Source: Epichloe hybrida
Lineage: Eukaryota > Ascomycota > Sordariomycetes > Hypocreales > Clavicipitaceae
DNA length: 59,431 nucleotides
Direction: 5' to 3'
NCBI GenBank assembly: GCA_019022495.1
Contig: JAFEKR010000101.1
Coordinates: 1-59,431 of the forward strand
Part shown: positions 33,726-46,205 of the stretch, one piece after another
Position numbering within the stretch: position 1 is the stretch's first letter
How the letters are laid out: each line of letters starts with the position of its first letter
Notes under the pieces: model-generated
What the model was told of the DNA's origin: nothing
Database searches by the model: none
The model's input: only the letters and a program-made list of their open reading frames with translations
Translations under genes and position numbers: made by a program

Positions 33726-36518
33726 ATGAGCTCAAACTCCTTCAAGTCAGCGACTCCGTCAAAATTTGGCCCCGGCTCGTTTCCCTCGGCGGCCGCAGGT
33801 AGCCAAAGCCTTCTTTTGGAGAAGGTCAACGCACGAACTTCAACACCCGACTCAGAAGCCCTTGCAAGCTCGGATGATGAAGTGGAGCACCGCAACGAAA
33901 CATCACACGCCGCCGCGCCCGTACATCCTCACAAGCCAGTCCGCAGATCTTCTTGGTTGAACGATACATCGCAACCACTCAGTCGCCCGCGTAAAGGGTC
34001 GTTTGCCAGCAGCTCCATGTCTCCCACTGGATCGCATCCCAGCACACCGTCGGCTGAGGTAGTTGGTGGCCCCTGGGGCTCTCACTCTGCATCATCAGCC
34101 ATTGGCCGCTCTTCCAGCTCATCAGCATTTGCATGGGGAACCGGCATTTGGAACGCTGACCGAAAAGATGCTACTTCCAGATTAAGTGAAGTCCTTCCTT
34201 CCCCAACCTCCACAGTTCCCCCGGGAGGTAGCAATCATTCATTCTTTGGACACGACTCTGTGCCAACACAAGCCTCTCCAATTTCCCGTGACTCGTTGTC
34301 GAACTCTCAAATACCTTTCGCCATTCCATTACATCCAACACCGAAGACCTATCGCTCACAGTCATATTCAGTTGGCCAGATGGATCCTGAAAATGGACCT
34401 CCTGCCGGCATGAGCTCATCCGCAATCTTGGGGCGCGCGAGACATCCAGGCTTGCAGCACAGACCATCCAGACCAAGTATGCTGAGCGAGATGGCTAATG
34501 ATGGATCCATGCTCGGAAAGGTCAAAGAGGTCGAGGACGATGATGATGAAAGCGCACCAGAATCAATGCCAGGTTCCTTTCACCAAACTTCCGAGCCCAA
34601 GACCATTGAAATGCTCACTCGCGAAAATGCCATGTTGCGCCAACAACAGTACAATTCTCGAATCCGACCTCGAGCGTCAACTGGAGCTTCTTATCTCGGA
34701 AATGGCTATCAAACGGTTCCAGAAGAATCCGATTACGCTGTTGACGAACTGGACGAAGTGAACGACTCGATAGATTCCCTTGGACGAAGAGCCACCGGTC
34801 GTCGCATGAGCGAGTATGGCGCCGGCGCGTTTCGCACCCCGTTGGGCATCGACAATCGCAAGGCAGACAACAACTTGAATCTCAAGAAGGCTGCACTATG
34901 GTCAAGCTCCCCGGGCTTCTTTGGCGGGGATGTCTCCCAGAGCCGACGTCATTCGTTTGCAAATATGCCAACTCGGCAAGGGTCGGTCAGTTCCGTGGCG
35001 GACTCGGTAGCTGCACTGGATGCCGGCGCCGTGGCCGATGCACAGGGCTCTCATGCATTTCAACCTGGGTTTCCCGAGAGCACGGGTTTGTCCAACCCCA
35101 ACTCTGGTAGGTAAATTCCAAAACCCAGCCTCTTCCCCCATAACCTCGATTTGCCATTCTTTCAACTAGATGAATACTAACATACAGTCGCAGCCATGCT
35201 CGCCGGCATGCCAAACGCGATGCAATCGGCATTTGGGAATCCCTACGGTCCTCACTTTGGTCTGGGCAATCAGTTCACAAACCGACCACCTTCTCCACCT
35301 CGCAACGTTTACAGTATGGCCCAACCAAGACACAACCAGCTGCTCCACGTGGTTTTGTTCAAATGCGCCCGGGCAGACGTGTTTTATATCCAAGAAGGCA
35401 CCGGCCTTACCGTCAAGCCCGGTGATTTGGTGATTGTGGAAGCAGATCGTGGTACAGATCTCGGAACGGTCGCGAAAGACAACGTTGACTGGCAGGCCGC
35501 GAAGGAGCTGAAGGATCACTACGCTGAAGAGCACTACAAGTGGTTGATGATGTATTCGCAAGGTGCTGCAGCGGCCCAGGAAGGTTCCGGTGCCGGTTTG
35601 ATGGCATCATCCAGTGGTTTGCAAGGGAGTGCGGTTGGTGGCATGGGTCCTCCAAGTCAGCATCTCCTGCAGGAACCCAATGCCAGCGAGTTACGGCCGA
35701 AGTTGATCAAACGACTCGCACAGAATCACGAGGTACATTCTCTGCGAGACAAAGAGGGACAGGAAGCCAAAGCAAAGAGAGTCTGCATGCAAAAGGTCAA
35801 AGAACATGGTCTCAACATGGAAATCCTTGATGCCGAATTTCAAATGTAAGTGGCGGTCCTCTACGCATACAATCACCGACGGTGCAAGGGAGCGACCGTG
35901 TTGCTGACGTATGTCTGTCTCAGGGATTGGAAAAAGCTTACATTTTACTACTTTGCGGATTCGTACATCAACTTCAACTCCCTCGTCACAGATCTTTTCA
36001 AGATCTACAAGACCAGAATCTGGATGTCGGCAATCAATCCGGCGTCTTTTGCCAGTCCAACTCTGGGAATCCAGGCGCCAAGTGGCATTGGCCCCGGTGC
36101 TGTCGGTGTGAACCGCCCTTCTGGCGGCGAACGTCGTCAAACACCGCAGAGCCAAGACCAACAACAGCCGCAGGCATTTGGCCGAGGTTACCGCCCTGCC
36201 TTTACCCGGCCATTTACAGGGGATCGTGGCGTTCCACCAGCATCGGCCTATCCACAACCCAATTACACGTATGGCAATGCCCCTTTCGACAACAACCGTG
36301 GCAGCGCGATTCCGTACGCTCCGAGTCTCTCACCCGGCGTTGTTGATGGCTTTCCGGGAGGCTTCGGACAGCAGGGAGACTTCCAAGCCTTGCGTCAGGG
36401 CTTTCCTGGCGCGCAGAACTTGCCTCATCCTTCTCGGCACTCGACAGGTGTCTCGCCTATTTCTCCGCAACACGATTGGGCTGCCGCATTCCAGGGTCTA
36501 TCGTTGAACACACACTGA
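33726..36518 (+). CDS. PSP1 C-terminal domain protein
   Basis: Three exons: 33726-35106, 35188-35845 and 35924-36518 (introns of 81 and 78 nt), giving 877 aa. The first 500 residues are disordered and Ser/Pro-rich, with repeated RRxSS-like phosphorylation-type motifs and a short helix (MLTRENAMLRQQQ). The PSP1 domain follows, from LLHVVLFKCARADVFYI through VKPGDLVIVEADRGTDLGTV to KLTFYYFADSYINFNSLVTDLF and IYKTRIWM, split by intron 2. The domain is shared with bacterial YaaT/RicT proteins; in yeast, PSP1 was found as a suppressor of DNA polymerase mutants and its exact role is unclear. The C-terminal 150 residues are Gly/Pro/Gln-rich. Splice phases are consistent across all three exons. Confidence 0.92.
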
Positions 36519-37455
36519 TCAATTTTATTCGCAAACATTCGATGGACAAAAGTCTGGTGGTATGAGAGAGCACGGCAAAGATGGCCATTGTAGGCGCTCG
36601 CCAAGCAGGCCAACGTCTTGTTCAAAGATGATCAGTATCTAATGGTCGGAGTATATGTCGATTTTCTCATTCGCTTTGTTTGTCGTTTTTTTTTTTTTGT
36701 TCCTATCCATCATCACGTAGAATTAAGTTACCGTTTTTCTGGGGGCTATTATATTCGGCGCTAGACCGACAAAGAATAAAAGGGAGTGAGTGGCAAGGGA
36801 ATGAACGGGACGGTTGTAATTCTTCACGTCCCACAGGTTGAGACACTATAGACAGAGAGAACTTAAGAAAGGAGGGAGCACCCTGTGACCAATTCGCAAC
36901 GATTTTGGTACGCAGGACTTGGGTAGTGTCTTGAAGCCATGTATGAAAGACATTCTCGGCTTCTTGGGCAATGCGGCTTGGTTTTTGTATCTGGCCTTTT
37001 CTTCTTTCTCATCATCTTCTTATGCCTTGAACTTTGACATTTGCTCTACACAAGATCAGTGCTATGACAAACTCTGAGCATTTGATGAAGGGTGTACTTT
37101 TTCTTTCTTCAGGATGTGAGATTAGAGCATAGGATCGAATTCAATGAGTTATGAGCACTAAGCTGTCCTACAATAACAACATGTTGAGTGCTTATCATGA
37201 ATGCAATGAGCACACGTTTCGTTTCCAGCTGCCGAGCTAATTCAGGCGTGCCAAGTGGTCGCCAGCTGCCGAGTCTGATTAACTCCAGGTGTCGTTGGCT
37301 CCTTCCCGGCAGTGCTGGCGTAGGAATTGGCCACAACCGATGAATGAGCCCAGAGAAATTATCAAAATCAATAAATATTGAACATACCTCTCTCCAAAAT
37401 TGCCAAATTCTGAGTCGCATTTGGGCATTATAACCACGCACTTCGTGCATTCACG
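36519..37455. other. Intergenic region
   Basis: 3' UTR of the PSP1-domain gene (T run at about 36686-36699) and promoter of the next + strand gene. No gene seen. Confidence 0.5.
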
Positions 37456-38454
37456 ATGGCACCCTTGACAAGGAAACGGAAGAAATTTGATCGAGGTACG
37501 CTGGTGGCAAGAACACCTGCGCTTTTCAACAATACCATGCCAGTCAATCAATCAAACACCTAACTTTTATAGACAAAAATGGAGCCGTGGATCCAATTGA
37601 TGTTGACTCCGAAGAACCGGGTCCTCCTCCTTCTCCAGCCAGAAATTGTGCAGGCCGCAAGCGACAGTCGAAGCGTCCACAAAAGAGGGAAGACGTTACA
37701 GCCGTGGGGAAAATTGGGTAGCTAGACACCTTTTTCTGTTTCTTCATGGCGAAGAATTTATCACTAGACCCTAATCTAACTTGTGGATAGAAATGTTATC
37801 AACCCGATGGCAAGCGACAAGAAAACTCGAGCGAGCACTTTCGAAGTCAAGCAATCTATGAAGAGAACGGCAGACGATCTGAAGAAGTACATCAAGACTG
37901 AGATGAGTTCCAAATCGTGAGTGACTGCGTGACGATAGCCCCGGAGAATCGCCGTCATTGAAATCTAGTCTAGTCAAACGGAGAAATCACCACTCATCGA
38001 ACTAGTGGCGAGCGTTGAATTATCTAGAGACGCAGTGCACCTCTTTCCATATCTGAGCAGTGCTTACCCTGGCAAGGCAGTTGGGCTTGCTGATGACGTC
38101 TATAAGAATGCCATGGGCCTTGTAGCAGAGTTTCGCGCGGTTGCGAGAGAGTATAGCCGGCTGAGCGAAGGCTCGAGCACCGCGAAAATGCCTTCGTGGC
38201 TACGCTGGGAGAAGGATAGCGCCGACCTTGATGAACTGAACAGGCGGATGTTGACGCAGGCAACGATGCTTGTAGAACAGCAAGTGGTCCCAAGCTCCGT
38301 CGGAGTAGAGCCAGATATGGGGGAAGACGATGTAGAACACATTGCCTGGGAGTTATTGGAAGATGCACATCCTCGGAAAGGTGCGGAAACATGGGGTAGT
38401 ATGGCAGAGGCGATGCTGCAGAGCATGTGTAGTATTACAGCGTTGTTGCCTTAG
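37456..38454 (+). CDS. Unrecognised 263-aa protein, four exons
   Basis: Exons are 37456-37495, 37573-37717, 37791-37916 and 37974-38454, with introns of 77, 73 and 57 nt. Phases 1, 2 and 2 agree at each junction and give one open frame. The N-terminus is basic (MAPLTRKRKKFDRD), followed by an acidic/Pro patch (DVDSEEPGPPPSP) and another basic patch (GRKRQSKRPQKRED), suggesting a nuclear protein. The rest looks helical: STFEVKQSMKRTADDLKKYI, then LVASVELSRDAVHLFPYL and VYKNAMGLVAEFRAVAREYS, which would suit a coiled-coil or helical-bundle subunit of a complex. I do not recognise the family and assign no function. Confidence 0.72.
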
Positions 38455-38979
38455 GGCAGACGGAGACTTTTATGATTGTTTCATACTTTTCTAGTGATAC
38501 GAATGAAGTTTTATGTGGACCATGATCAAGTGAAGACGATATGCCGGGTTTTATTGTCGTCATTTCCAGCTCACGAGAACGACAAAACGCTGTTGTGCCC
38601 AGTCTTCCTTTGGATGATTGATCTTCCATTCATTGGCCAGTCAGACTCTTCCAGAGTGTAGGGGCCCACCCCGAACATGCTGACTCATCGGCAGGACAGA
38701 GGGGCAAGTCCTAGTCAGCTAACGCTAAAAGAGGACTAGTGCATCGCTTAACCCACACAAACAGGAGGGTAATTTTTGTCCACCACTTCTCGGATTGCTT
38801 GCACAAGATCGTTGAACGAAATCTCGGTCTCAGCCCTCCCACTACTACTAACTCACCGCAGGAATCTTGCCTCACAAACCGGTTCGTTCTACCTCGATGT
38901 CCTACAAACATCATTCTTTCGAGAGGAAAATTACAGCAGAAACTGTCAAACTGACCTTTTCAATGCCCTTATAGCCAAG
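38455..38979. other. Promoter / 5' UTR of eL15
   Basis: Pyrimidine-rich TTTTCAATGCCCTTATAG at 38957-38974 immediately before the eL15 start could be the 3' end of a 5' UTR intron. No separate gene is supported. Confidence 0.4.
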
Positions 38980-40035
38980 ATGGGTGCCCTCAAGTATGTC
39001 GAGGAACTTCAGAAGAAGAAGCAGTCTGATCTGATGAGCTTCCTCCTCCGAGTGCGCTGCTGGGAAGTACGTTGAACATGCAACTCCCGATGATATTCAA
39101 ATGGCATATCGTGGACGAGCGAAGACGGAACGATGGATAATCTCTTCTTTCTCTACCGTGGCTTTCACTTGGCGAAGGTTTCGGTCAACATGTCTTGATA
39201 TGGGTCGCTACGCCTCCAAAGGTTCAAACAAGGACGAGGTCCCCTTTCGTTCTTGGGGCCGATGGGAGTGCAGCCCGTCAATGAAACATGTGGCAGCCTA
39301 TTCCTCGAGTCTGACTATCCAGCTCCAGGATTGGATTGAGGAAGAAGGATTGTTCATCGCCCCGTCGTTTGCTCGATCTCTGCTATACACTCGTTGAACA
39401 TTTGCTGAGAGTGCATCAATATAGTACCGTCAATTGAACGTCATTCACCGCGCCTCTCGCCCTTCGCGCCCCGACAAGGCTCGTCGTCTGGGTTACAAGG
39501 CCAAGCAGGGCTATGTGATCTACCGCGTCCGCGTCCGCCGTGGTGGTCGCAAGCGCCCTGCGCCCAAGGGTGCCACTTATGGTAAGCGCTGATTGAGAAC
39601 CCCCCCCCCTTCCAACCGGTTTTCAACTTGGCCCAATCCTAACTTTTGATGATTTCCTCGTCTACAGGCAAGCCTACCAACCAGGGTATCAATCAGCTCA
39701 AGTACCAGCGCTCCCTCAAGGCCACCGCCGAGGAGCGTGTCGGCCGCCGCTGCGCCAACTTGCGCGTCCTTAACTCGTACTGGATCAACCAGGACTCTAC
39801 CTACAAGTACTGCGAGGTCATCCTCGTCGACCCCCAGCACAAGGCTATCCGCATCGATCCCCGCATCAACTGGATCGTCAACCCCGTCCACAAGCACCGC
39901 GAGGCTCGTGGCCTCACCGCCACCGGCAAGAAGTCCCGTGGTCTCAACAAGGGTCACCGCTACAACAAGACCAGTGCAGGTCGCAGAAAGACGTGGCTGC
40001 GCCACAACACCACATCCCTGTGGCGATACCGATAA
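38980..40035 (+). CDS. RPL15: 60S ribosomal protein eL15
   Basis: Structural protein of the large ribosomal subunit. Exons are 38980-39066, 39425-39581 and 39668-40035, with introns of 358 and 86 nt, giving 203 aa, the standard eL15 length. It begins [20 protein letters not shown] and reads across intron 1 as [17 protein letters not shown]. It continues [20 protein letters not shown] and [21 protein letters not shown] and ends [12 protein letters not shown]. Third-position GC is high and codon choice strongly biased (CGC, AAG, AAC, CTC), as expected for a highly expressed gene. The long first intron is normal for fungal ribosomal-protein genes and may carry regulatory sequence. Confidence 0.96.
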
Positions 40036-41545
40036 GCGTCTACTGCTCGACGTGGTGTCGCGTCTCGTGGCTAATCACAAGGGTGGTAGCGCTAGACATC
40101 TGGGTGGGATGGGATCGCTGGTTTCATGGCATTGTCGGTCGTTTTTTTTTTTTTTTTCAACTCGTGCTCGGATTGGAATCCGGTTCATGGGGTTTTCGGG
40201 GTTGTATGTGGAAACAAGTTGAAAAAAAAAAAACCCCCCAACACCATGATTTGGTAGTTCTCCTTCATATGAAAAAAATTCAACGGTCGGAAATGGACAT
40301 TGTTCCTGAACAACGCCCTTTTTGCCTCGCCCGCAATGTGACTTCTGACACTCGATGTCGGGTGCTCGATCTCTTGATGAACATGGTTCCGTCTTATATT
40401 TGTGTGTAGTCAAGGGATTTCCCAATCACCTTGTGTGGTCAAAGAGGTCCTCGTGATTGCGGTGCGAGAGGGGGGAGGAACCCTGGCTCGAAGGGCAGAA
40501 CACGCTTGAAGGAGCCCCTCATGCTGAACTACGAGGAGAAAAGAGAACATGGACAGAGCTAGTAAAAAGACGGGTTACCTGCATCATGACAAAGTCTCAT
40601 CATTGGAACTGCCGTGCTGGACCCGGTAGGTGGGTTATAAGCAAGAGCAACTGTCCTTTAATTTGGGGGGGGTTTTTTTTTTTTTTTTTGGTGAAAGTAG
40701 TCTTTCGAGATCATACAAGGAGGTCCATGAAGTTGAAAAGACAAAGCAAAATTCCCCAACCATCCAACGACTCAACCCAATTCAACCCTTTCACTTCTTG
40801 TCCACTGCGTGTCCCATCCACTTGACCTATAGACGAAGTATTCAGAAATGTAAGAGAAGATGAAGTCGCAATATAGCTATGGAGTGACTTAATAGTCAAG
40901 TCAGACTATGAGACATCCCGGCCACTGCGCGCGCGCGGGACTACCACTAGTAACCCAAGTACGCAAGATCGATATTCACCAGAATCAGTAGATGATAAAA
41001 GACAACAAAGAACACGAATGAATGGGGAGGACTGCAAGAAAATACTAAAGTAACAGGAAAAGCAAATCTTGAAAATAATAAGAAGGACAGTAAATCGAAA
41101 TCCCCGCCGAGCAAAAGTCATCAGCGTCGATGAAGCGGCGGCTCAGTGTACAAGTGCACATTATGACACATGTTGGTCCAGTGCCAGTATGGACGAAAAC
41201 CTTGGCAGTCGAGTCTTTTCTCCCCTTTAGCTTCTCTTTATTCTTCCTTCGGTTCAATTCCCTCGGTTTGTAATGTACACGCATAGCACCGTCACATATT
41301 CTGTGCGGATCGTGACTGTGGGACTGAGCTAGTAATGCAATGGCGTTTTCGCGTTGTATTCGTGGCAATCGATCACGGCGCATAATAAAAGAGGTCGTCA
41401 AATCATGGCAGTGTCGTAACCATGCTGCATGAGATATATAGTGCCATCTGGAGGCACAGGCCGTAGAAGACGTATGGGGCGTGGTGATACAAGTGGCCTG
41501 TGTTTAGATGGCAATGCAATCGCGAGAAAGAAAGAAGAAAAAACT
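40036..41545. other. Intergenic region between convergent eL15 and PUF genes
   Basis: 3' UTRs with T tracts (about 40142-40157, 40675-40689) and an A tract (about 40221-40232). No gene supported. Confidence 0.5.
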
Positions 41546-44500
41546 TTACACCCAGCGTGTCTCGCCGCTGGCATCTGTGGATGCATTTGCAGAGTGAGAA
41601 GGAGTAAAACTGGCTGGCGCTCTCGGGTTGAACTGAGATTGCTGCTGGTTTTGGGGCTGTGTTAGAACGTTGCCTCCCGCAGGGGCCGGGACTGTCAGGA
41701 CAGAACTGTTGGGGTACGAGGAAACATTTTGCCGACCACTCTGGTTAGCCCCTAACCCAGTCATTCCTCCAGTCGCAATACCATTGGCTGGTAGCATTGA
41801 AGCATTCCCGGACATGGCACGACTATGGCCCTGGCGAAGAGGTATCTGGCCCTGTGTATTATCCGCAGGAGTCACTTGCCCGCTAGAGGCTGCGCTTCCA
41901 CGGTTGTCGTAAGCCGAAACCTTGGCCTGAATGCGGCGGCCATAGGGAGTCGTGCGGATTTGTGGCAGAATAGGGCGAATAGATTCGACCAAGCGGTACT
42001 TCTGATGAGGAGTAGCAAATTCAAGAGCAGTTTGGATAACATAGTTTGCGAAGGAATCGCGGAGCAAGCGCTCCATTTCTTGAGGACCAAGAAGCTCTTC
42101 GACAATCATGTCCTTGGACTGGGCCTGTGAGCATCTAAGACACTTCTCGATGACATTGGAGCTGAATTTGTGGCGCGAGAGTTGGCTGATGCAGCCTTGG
42201 AACGTCGCAACCACGGGCTCGGTGAAGCTTGGTTCATTAAGATCGATGATGTACTGAACCACATAGTTTCCAAACGGATCTTGCACAAGTATTCGAGCAT
42301 GCTCCGTGATGCGCCCAATGAGCCAGGGCTTCTGTTCGCCAGAAGCGTGATCAATGCAACGTTGGAGCACACAGCACCCGTGCCGGTGCGTGCCCACCTC
42401 GATACAGTTATTGCCAACCGCATCGAAGATGAACTGCGCATCGAGAGATGTAAGCTTGTTCAGGCACTTTTGGATGACGTGGTTGCCGTTAAGATCCTGA
42501 ATGAGCTCGACAACACGGAAGCGAAGGGCTTCAATGATAAGGTGCACCTGCTGTGGAGTGCTAACGTATTCGATCATCTTTTGTAGCGCTCGTGTGCCAT
42601 GCTGATTGAGCGCGATTCGCACCATGTCCTGGGATGCGTTTTGGATCAAGACGGTGCGCTCATCGTCATTGCAGAACTCGAGGAGCTTTTGGCACAAATA
42701 ATTACCAAAGGGATCCGTCATGAGCTCTATGACATGCTGGTTGGTCTCAAGCCAAATCATGTGTACCTGGTCCGCATTGCGCTCCTCTAGCTTTTTCTGA
42801 AGATAGCGGCATCCATGTTGGTCCTTGCACAGCTCGTAGATTTGCCCACGGAAGGACTCCAGGGGCATGTTTTGGTATCGAGACATGGCTGGGAGATCAA
42901 AGTTAGTAATGGACATAGTTCATATCGTCAACGCCACAGTTAGCTTCAGGTACACACCTTCATTGTCGAGCTGTCGTCGATGCTGCATGACCCGAGCTTG
43001 ACTGTCTCGAGACTGGCCGGTGCCTTGGGCGAAAGGTACTGAACCATATGCGGTATAGTTCTGAGCTGCGTACATGCCACCATTCACACCGTTCATATTC
43101 ATCTGCTGCATACCAGTCGTAAGCATGGGCATGCCGTAGCTACCGTTGGGGTTGGCGGCGTGAGGAGCAAATCCGTTTGTAGGATAGAAATTGTTGAACG
43201 AATTGACCGGTGCAGTGGCGGCCGGCCCAGATACCGCTGCGACAGAGCTCACCTGAGCTGCACTAGTAAGGCTGGGTCCGAAGGGAGCTGCACTTGCTTG
43301 CAGAGCTGACTGGATGGACTGAAACCCATTTGGCTGTTCACGAGCAGCGTTGATGCTGTTGTCGCTGGAAAGCTCTCGACTATGACGAGTGGGCAGTGCA
43401 CCAGCAGGTATGCGCCCCATGTTGGCATTATGGTTGTGGAAATGCTGTTGAGCATGGTTGTTGGCGTTACCAGACAATGCTGATGATCCCGAGGGGTTCT
43501 TAACCGTAGGAACATCGTTGGAAGAGAATGAACTCTGAAGACGAGGAGGCGAAGCCATGTGGCTGTTCTGGGGTGACATAGCCGCAGACGATGGTTCTGC
43601 TGGGCTCTCGGAAATGTACTTGAGGTCCAGAGAGTGGCGCAGAGACTGCGGTCTGCTGCCAATACCTGTCAGGTCGTTTGTTTTGGACGAGGAGAGCCCG
43701 TTGATGGCTGACATGCTCTGCTGATGCCGATGACGGTTAATACGATGCCAGCCGTTGGACTTTTCAGGATTAGGTGATGGGGACAGCGCAAGGTCGAGTG
43801 CGGCCGAAGACGCCGAAAGCTGAAGGAGAACGCAAAAGGTCAGAGAAGGACGCAAGAATGACGATATAGAACAATGGGGCACATGAACTGGTAGGAAATA
43901 TGCCCAACTCGCGACTCAGTTGGCATGTCACGCAGCAAGAACGAGGCCTTATCAATGAACAGGCAAAGGCTCTCGAGAGATGATGCGAGAGTGTATCGCG
44001 GCAAGCAATCCAACGGCCAGAGAGAGCGGCTGACTCTTGTGCAAAGCATCCGGCAGAAAAACGCCGTAAGCGAGCAAATTGCAACGCCCAGGTGTTGACA
44101 GCTGACAGCTTGACAGCTTGACAGCTTGACAACTTGACAGCTTGACAGTCGCCAGCCCCCGCCAGCCGCCTTTGACTTCTCCCCAGCACAGGCAGACAAG
44201 AAGACCTCGTCTGATCCTGTCCAGTTTCTTTTGGCATAACCACCCCGAGGCAAAACACAACGACGGCGGCTTTCTCGCATCACAGAACGTGGGAATACTT
44301 CTCGCACTTACCATTTGGTCCTCGCGCCGCACGAGCGTGGGGAAATTGTCGTCGGGTGTTCGGCCCCGAGGCAGAGCGTTGGGCTCGTCGTCACCAAACA
44401 AGAATCGTGTCGTGTTGGTTTGATCCAAGTTCATGTCGTACAGACCGTTCCTTGATCTTGTCACGGGCATGGAGTACCGATTGACCCTGTTCGCAAACGT

Positions 44501-45827
44501 TATTGTTAGCAAACTCCGACAGTATAATTTGAAGCAAAATGACAAACTACGGTAACATCGTTGCGCAGAATCTTGATCGAGAATGAGTAGGAGCTGCGGG
44601 TGTGCAGTCATGAGACTACGTTTCTGATCGGTTCCAAAAAGCGAGGAACGTCCAATGACAGAGAATTCAAGCAGAAGATGAGCTAGATCATGTCACGCAG
44701 GACAGATCAAGCGTATCCCCTGGGCCGGTACTTGCCGCGCAGGTGATTGCATTCTCTCGATCTTGCCCCCAACGGAGAAGGGATGATAGTGGTACCATGA
44801 AGACAACCAAAGGGAACAACGATTGTTCGATACCACTAAATGATGGACCCCTGGGCATGCTGGCGTCACAAGCTCAGAGCCGCTGGATACGCAAATTAAA
44901 CAACTTACGTGTTGGACGATCGATGGCTCGTAGGATCTTGTCGCACTGCTTCTTCCTTGTCTTCGTCGTCACTATTACGGCGAGTATTTGGGTCTGATCG
45001 AGAAGGCACTGGTCTATTTGAAAACCCATACTGAGACTGCACAAGGCCAGATGGTGGAGATGTCAACTGGGAGCCTGATCGCGCCGGACGATTGAACCCT
45101 GGTGGGGAGGCGAGACTCGAGGTCGAGTAACGATTTGGTTGCGAAAAGATTGAGGGAAACCCCGTGGGGTTGTCGCGATATTCTGGAGGCGTAGTTGGTT
45201 CAGACTGGTGGCCGGCAATGCGGATTTCTTCCTCCATCTGCGCAAGCTCCTGAGCCTCTCGACGTTGCTGCTGGTCGAGCCTTTGCATCTCCAACTCGAA
45301 GCGTCGTCGTTGTTCTCGAATCCGTTCATATTCGAGTTTCTTTTGCTCTATCTGCGGCTATTTCTTAGCATCAATTCGATTCCCCGTTTTGGGGGACACG
45401 CAGCGCGCAAGGTGTCGGCAGATCCGTGCCGCGACGGCCGTCTAATCTACGAGTTTACGTACCAACTGTACTTTGTGCATGGCCTGTGAGAAACACGAAT
45501 TAGCAAACGACTGAATTCTTCAACTCGGGCCATTTTCAATCACCAGAACCGCCAGCTGCGGATTGGGAAGATCACAAGACAGAGACTTACATTGTTGTAG
45601 TCTGGGTTGGGATCCAGGCCAAGCCCGCGTGGAGGAGATGTCAGCGCCGACGACGACAGTGTCGGTACTCGCCCCGAATCAGTGGTGAATCTTCGTGGCA
45701 TCGTTGTGCGAGGGTCGTGGGACGTCTGTTGGGAGTGACGGCCGTTATTGCGAGGAGGTGAAACGAATGAGGCCATTGGCGTCTCGTTCCGAGGCGACTG
45801 CTGCGAGCGAAAGCGCAGGTCATCCAT
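41546..45827 (-). CDS. Pumilio/PUF-domain RNA-binding protein (PUF3/Pumilio type)
   Basis: Six exons on the - strand: 45827-45591, 45483-45463 (a 21-nt microexon, AMHKVQL), 45351-44909, 44486-44312, 43819-42958 and 42888-41546, giving 1026 aa. Phases close at every junction, e.g. YNN/AMHKVQL/IEQKKLEYE, HRSSNT/VNRYSMPVTR and QLDNE/AMSRYQNM. After a coiled-coil (EQKKLEYERIREQRRRFE) and a disordered region, eight PUF repeats begin near residue 585. Their RNA-reading triplets are CRYLQ, NYLCQ, TRALQ, NHVIQ, CCVLQ, NYVVQ, SNVIE and NYVIQ. Read antiparallel with the known PUF code this fits UGUANAUA, the Pumilio/Puf3 site. Such proteins bind 3' UTRs and promote mRNA decay or localisation. The C-terminal 110 residues are disordered. 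Introns 4 and 5 are unusually long (422 and 492 nt); exon boundaries there are less certain. Confidence 0.9.
44095..44150. repeat. Tandem repeat (GACAGCTT)n inside a PUF-gene intron
   Basis: Units of GACAGCTT with small variants (one GACAACTT) occur about six times within the 492-nt intron 43820-44311. The array is short, tandem and non-coding. Confidence 0.8.
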
Positions 45828-46134
45828 GGTTGGAGGAAAACAGAAGACTCGAGTCACCAAATTGACCGATGGAATGGAATCTCTATACAAACGCAGACAT
45901 GGAAAACAAATCAACAACGGTTAGTCAAAGCCGCAAGCAAGGAACAAATACTAGAGGTATGTTGAAAGAAGAGCAAATTGGGAGGCGGGGTGGGTTGGAT
46001 AGACACGGCGCTTGCCTGCTTGTCTGAGTCCACATCGGCGCCAGAGCCTGTTGCGCCGTCTGTGTGTGTGTGGTGTATGTATTAATACGGGGCAAGGGTA
46101 ACAAGGCCGTGGCGACTTTGGAAAAGACGGGGAG

Positions 46135-46205
46135 CACCAGGACCACCAGGACCACCAGGACCACCAGGAACATCAGGACCACCAGGACCACCAGGAACTC
46201 CAGGA
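46135..46205. repeat. 9-bp minisatellite (AGGACCACC)n
   Basis: Eight or so near-perfect 9-bp units upstream of the PUF gene. In one frame they would encode a collagen-like Gly-Gly-Pro series, but no gene context supports translation. Confidence 0.85.

Noticed and set aside
41240..41270. A T-loop-like GGTTCAATTCC suggesting a tRNA
   Set aside because: No matching acceptor stem, D arm or anticodon arm could be folded around it.
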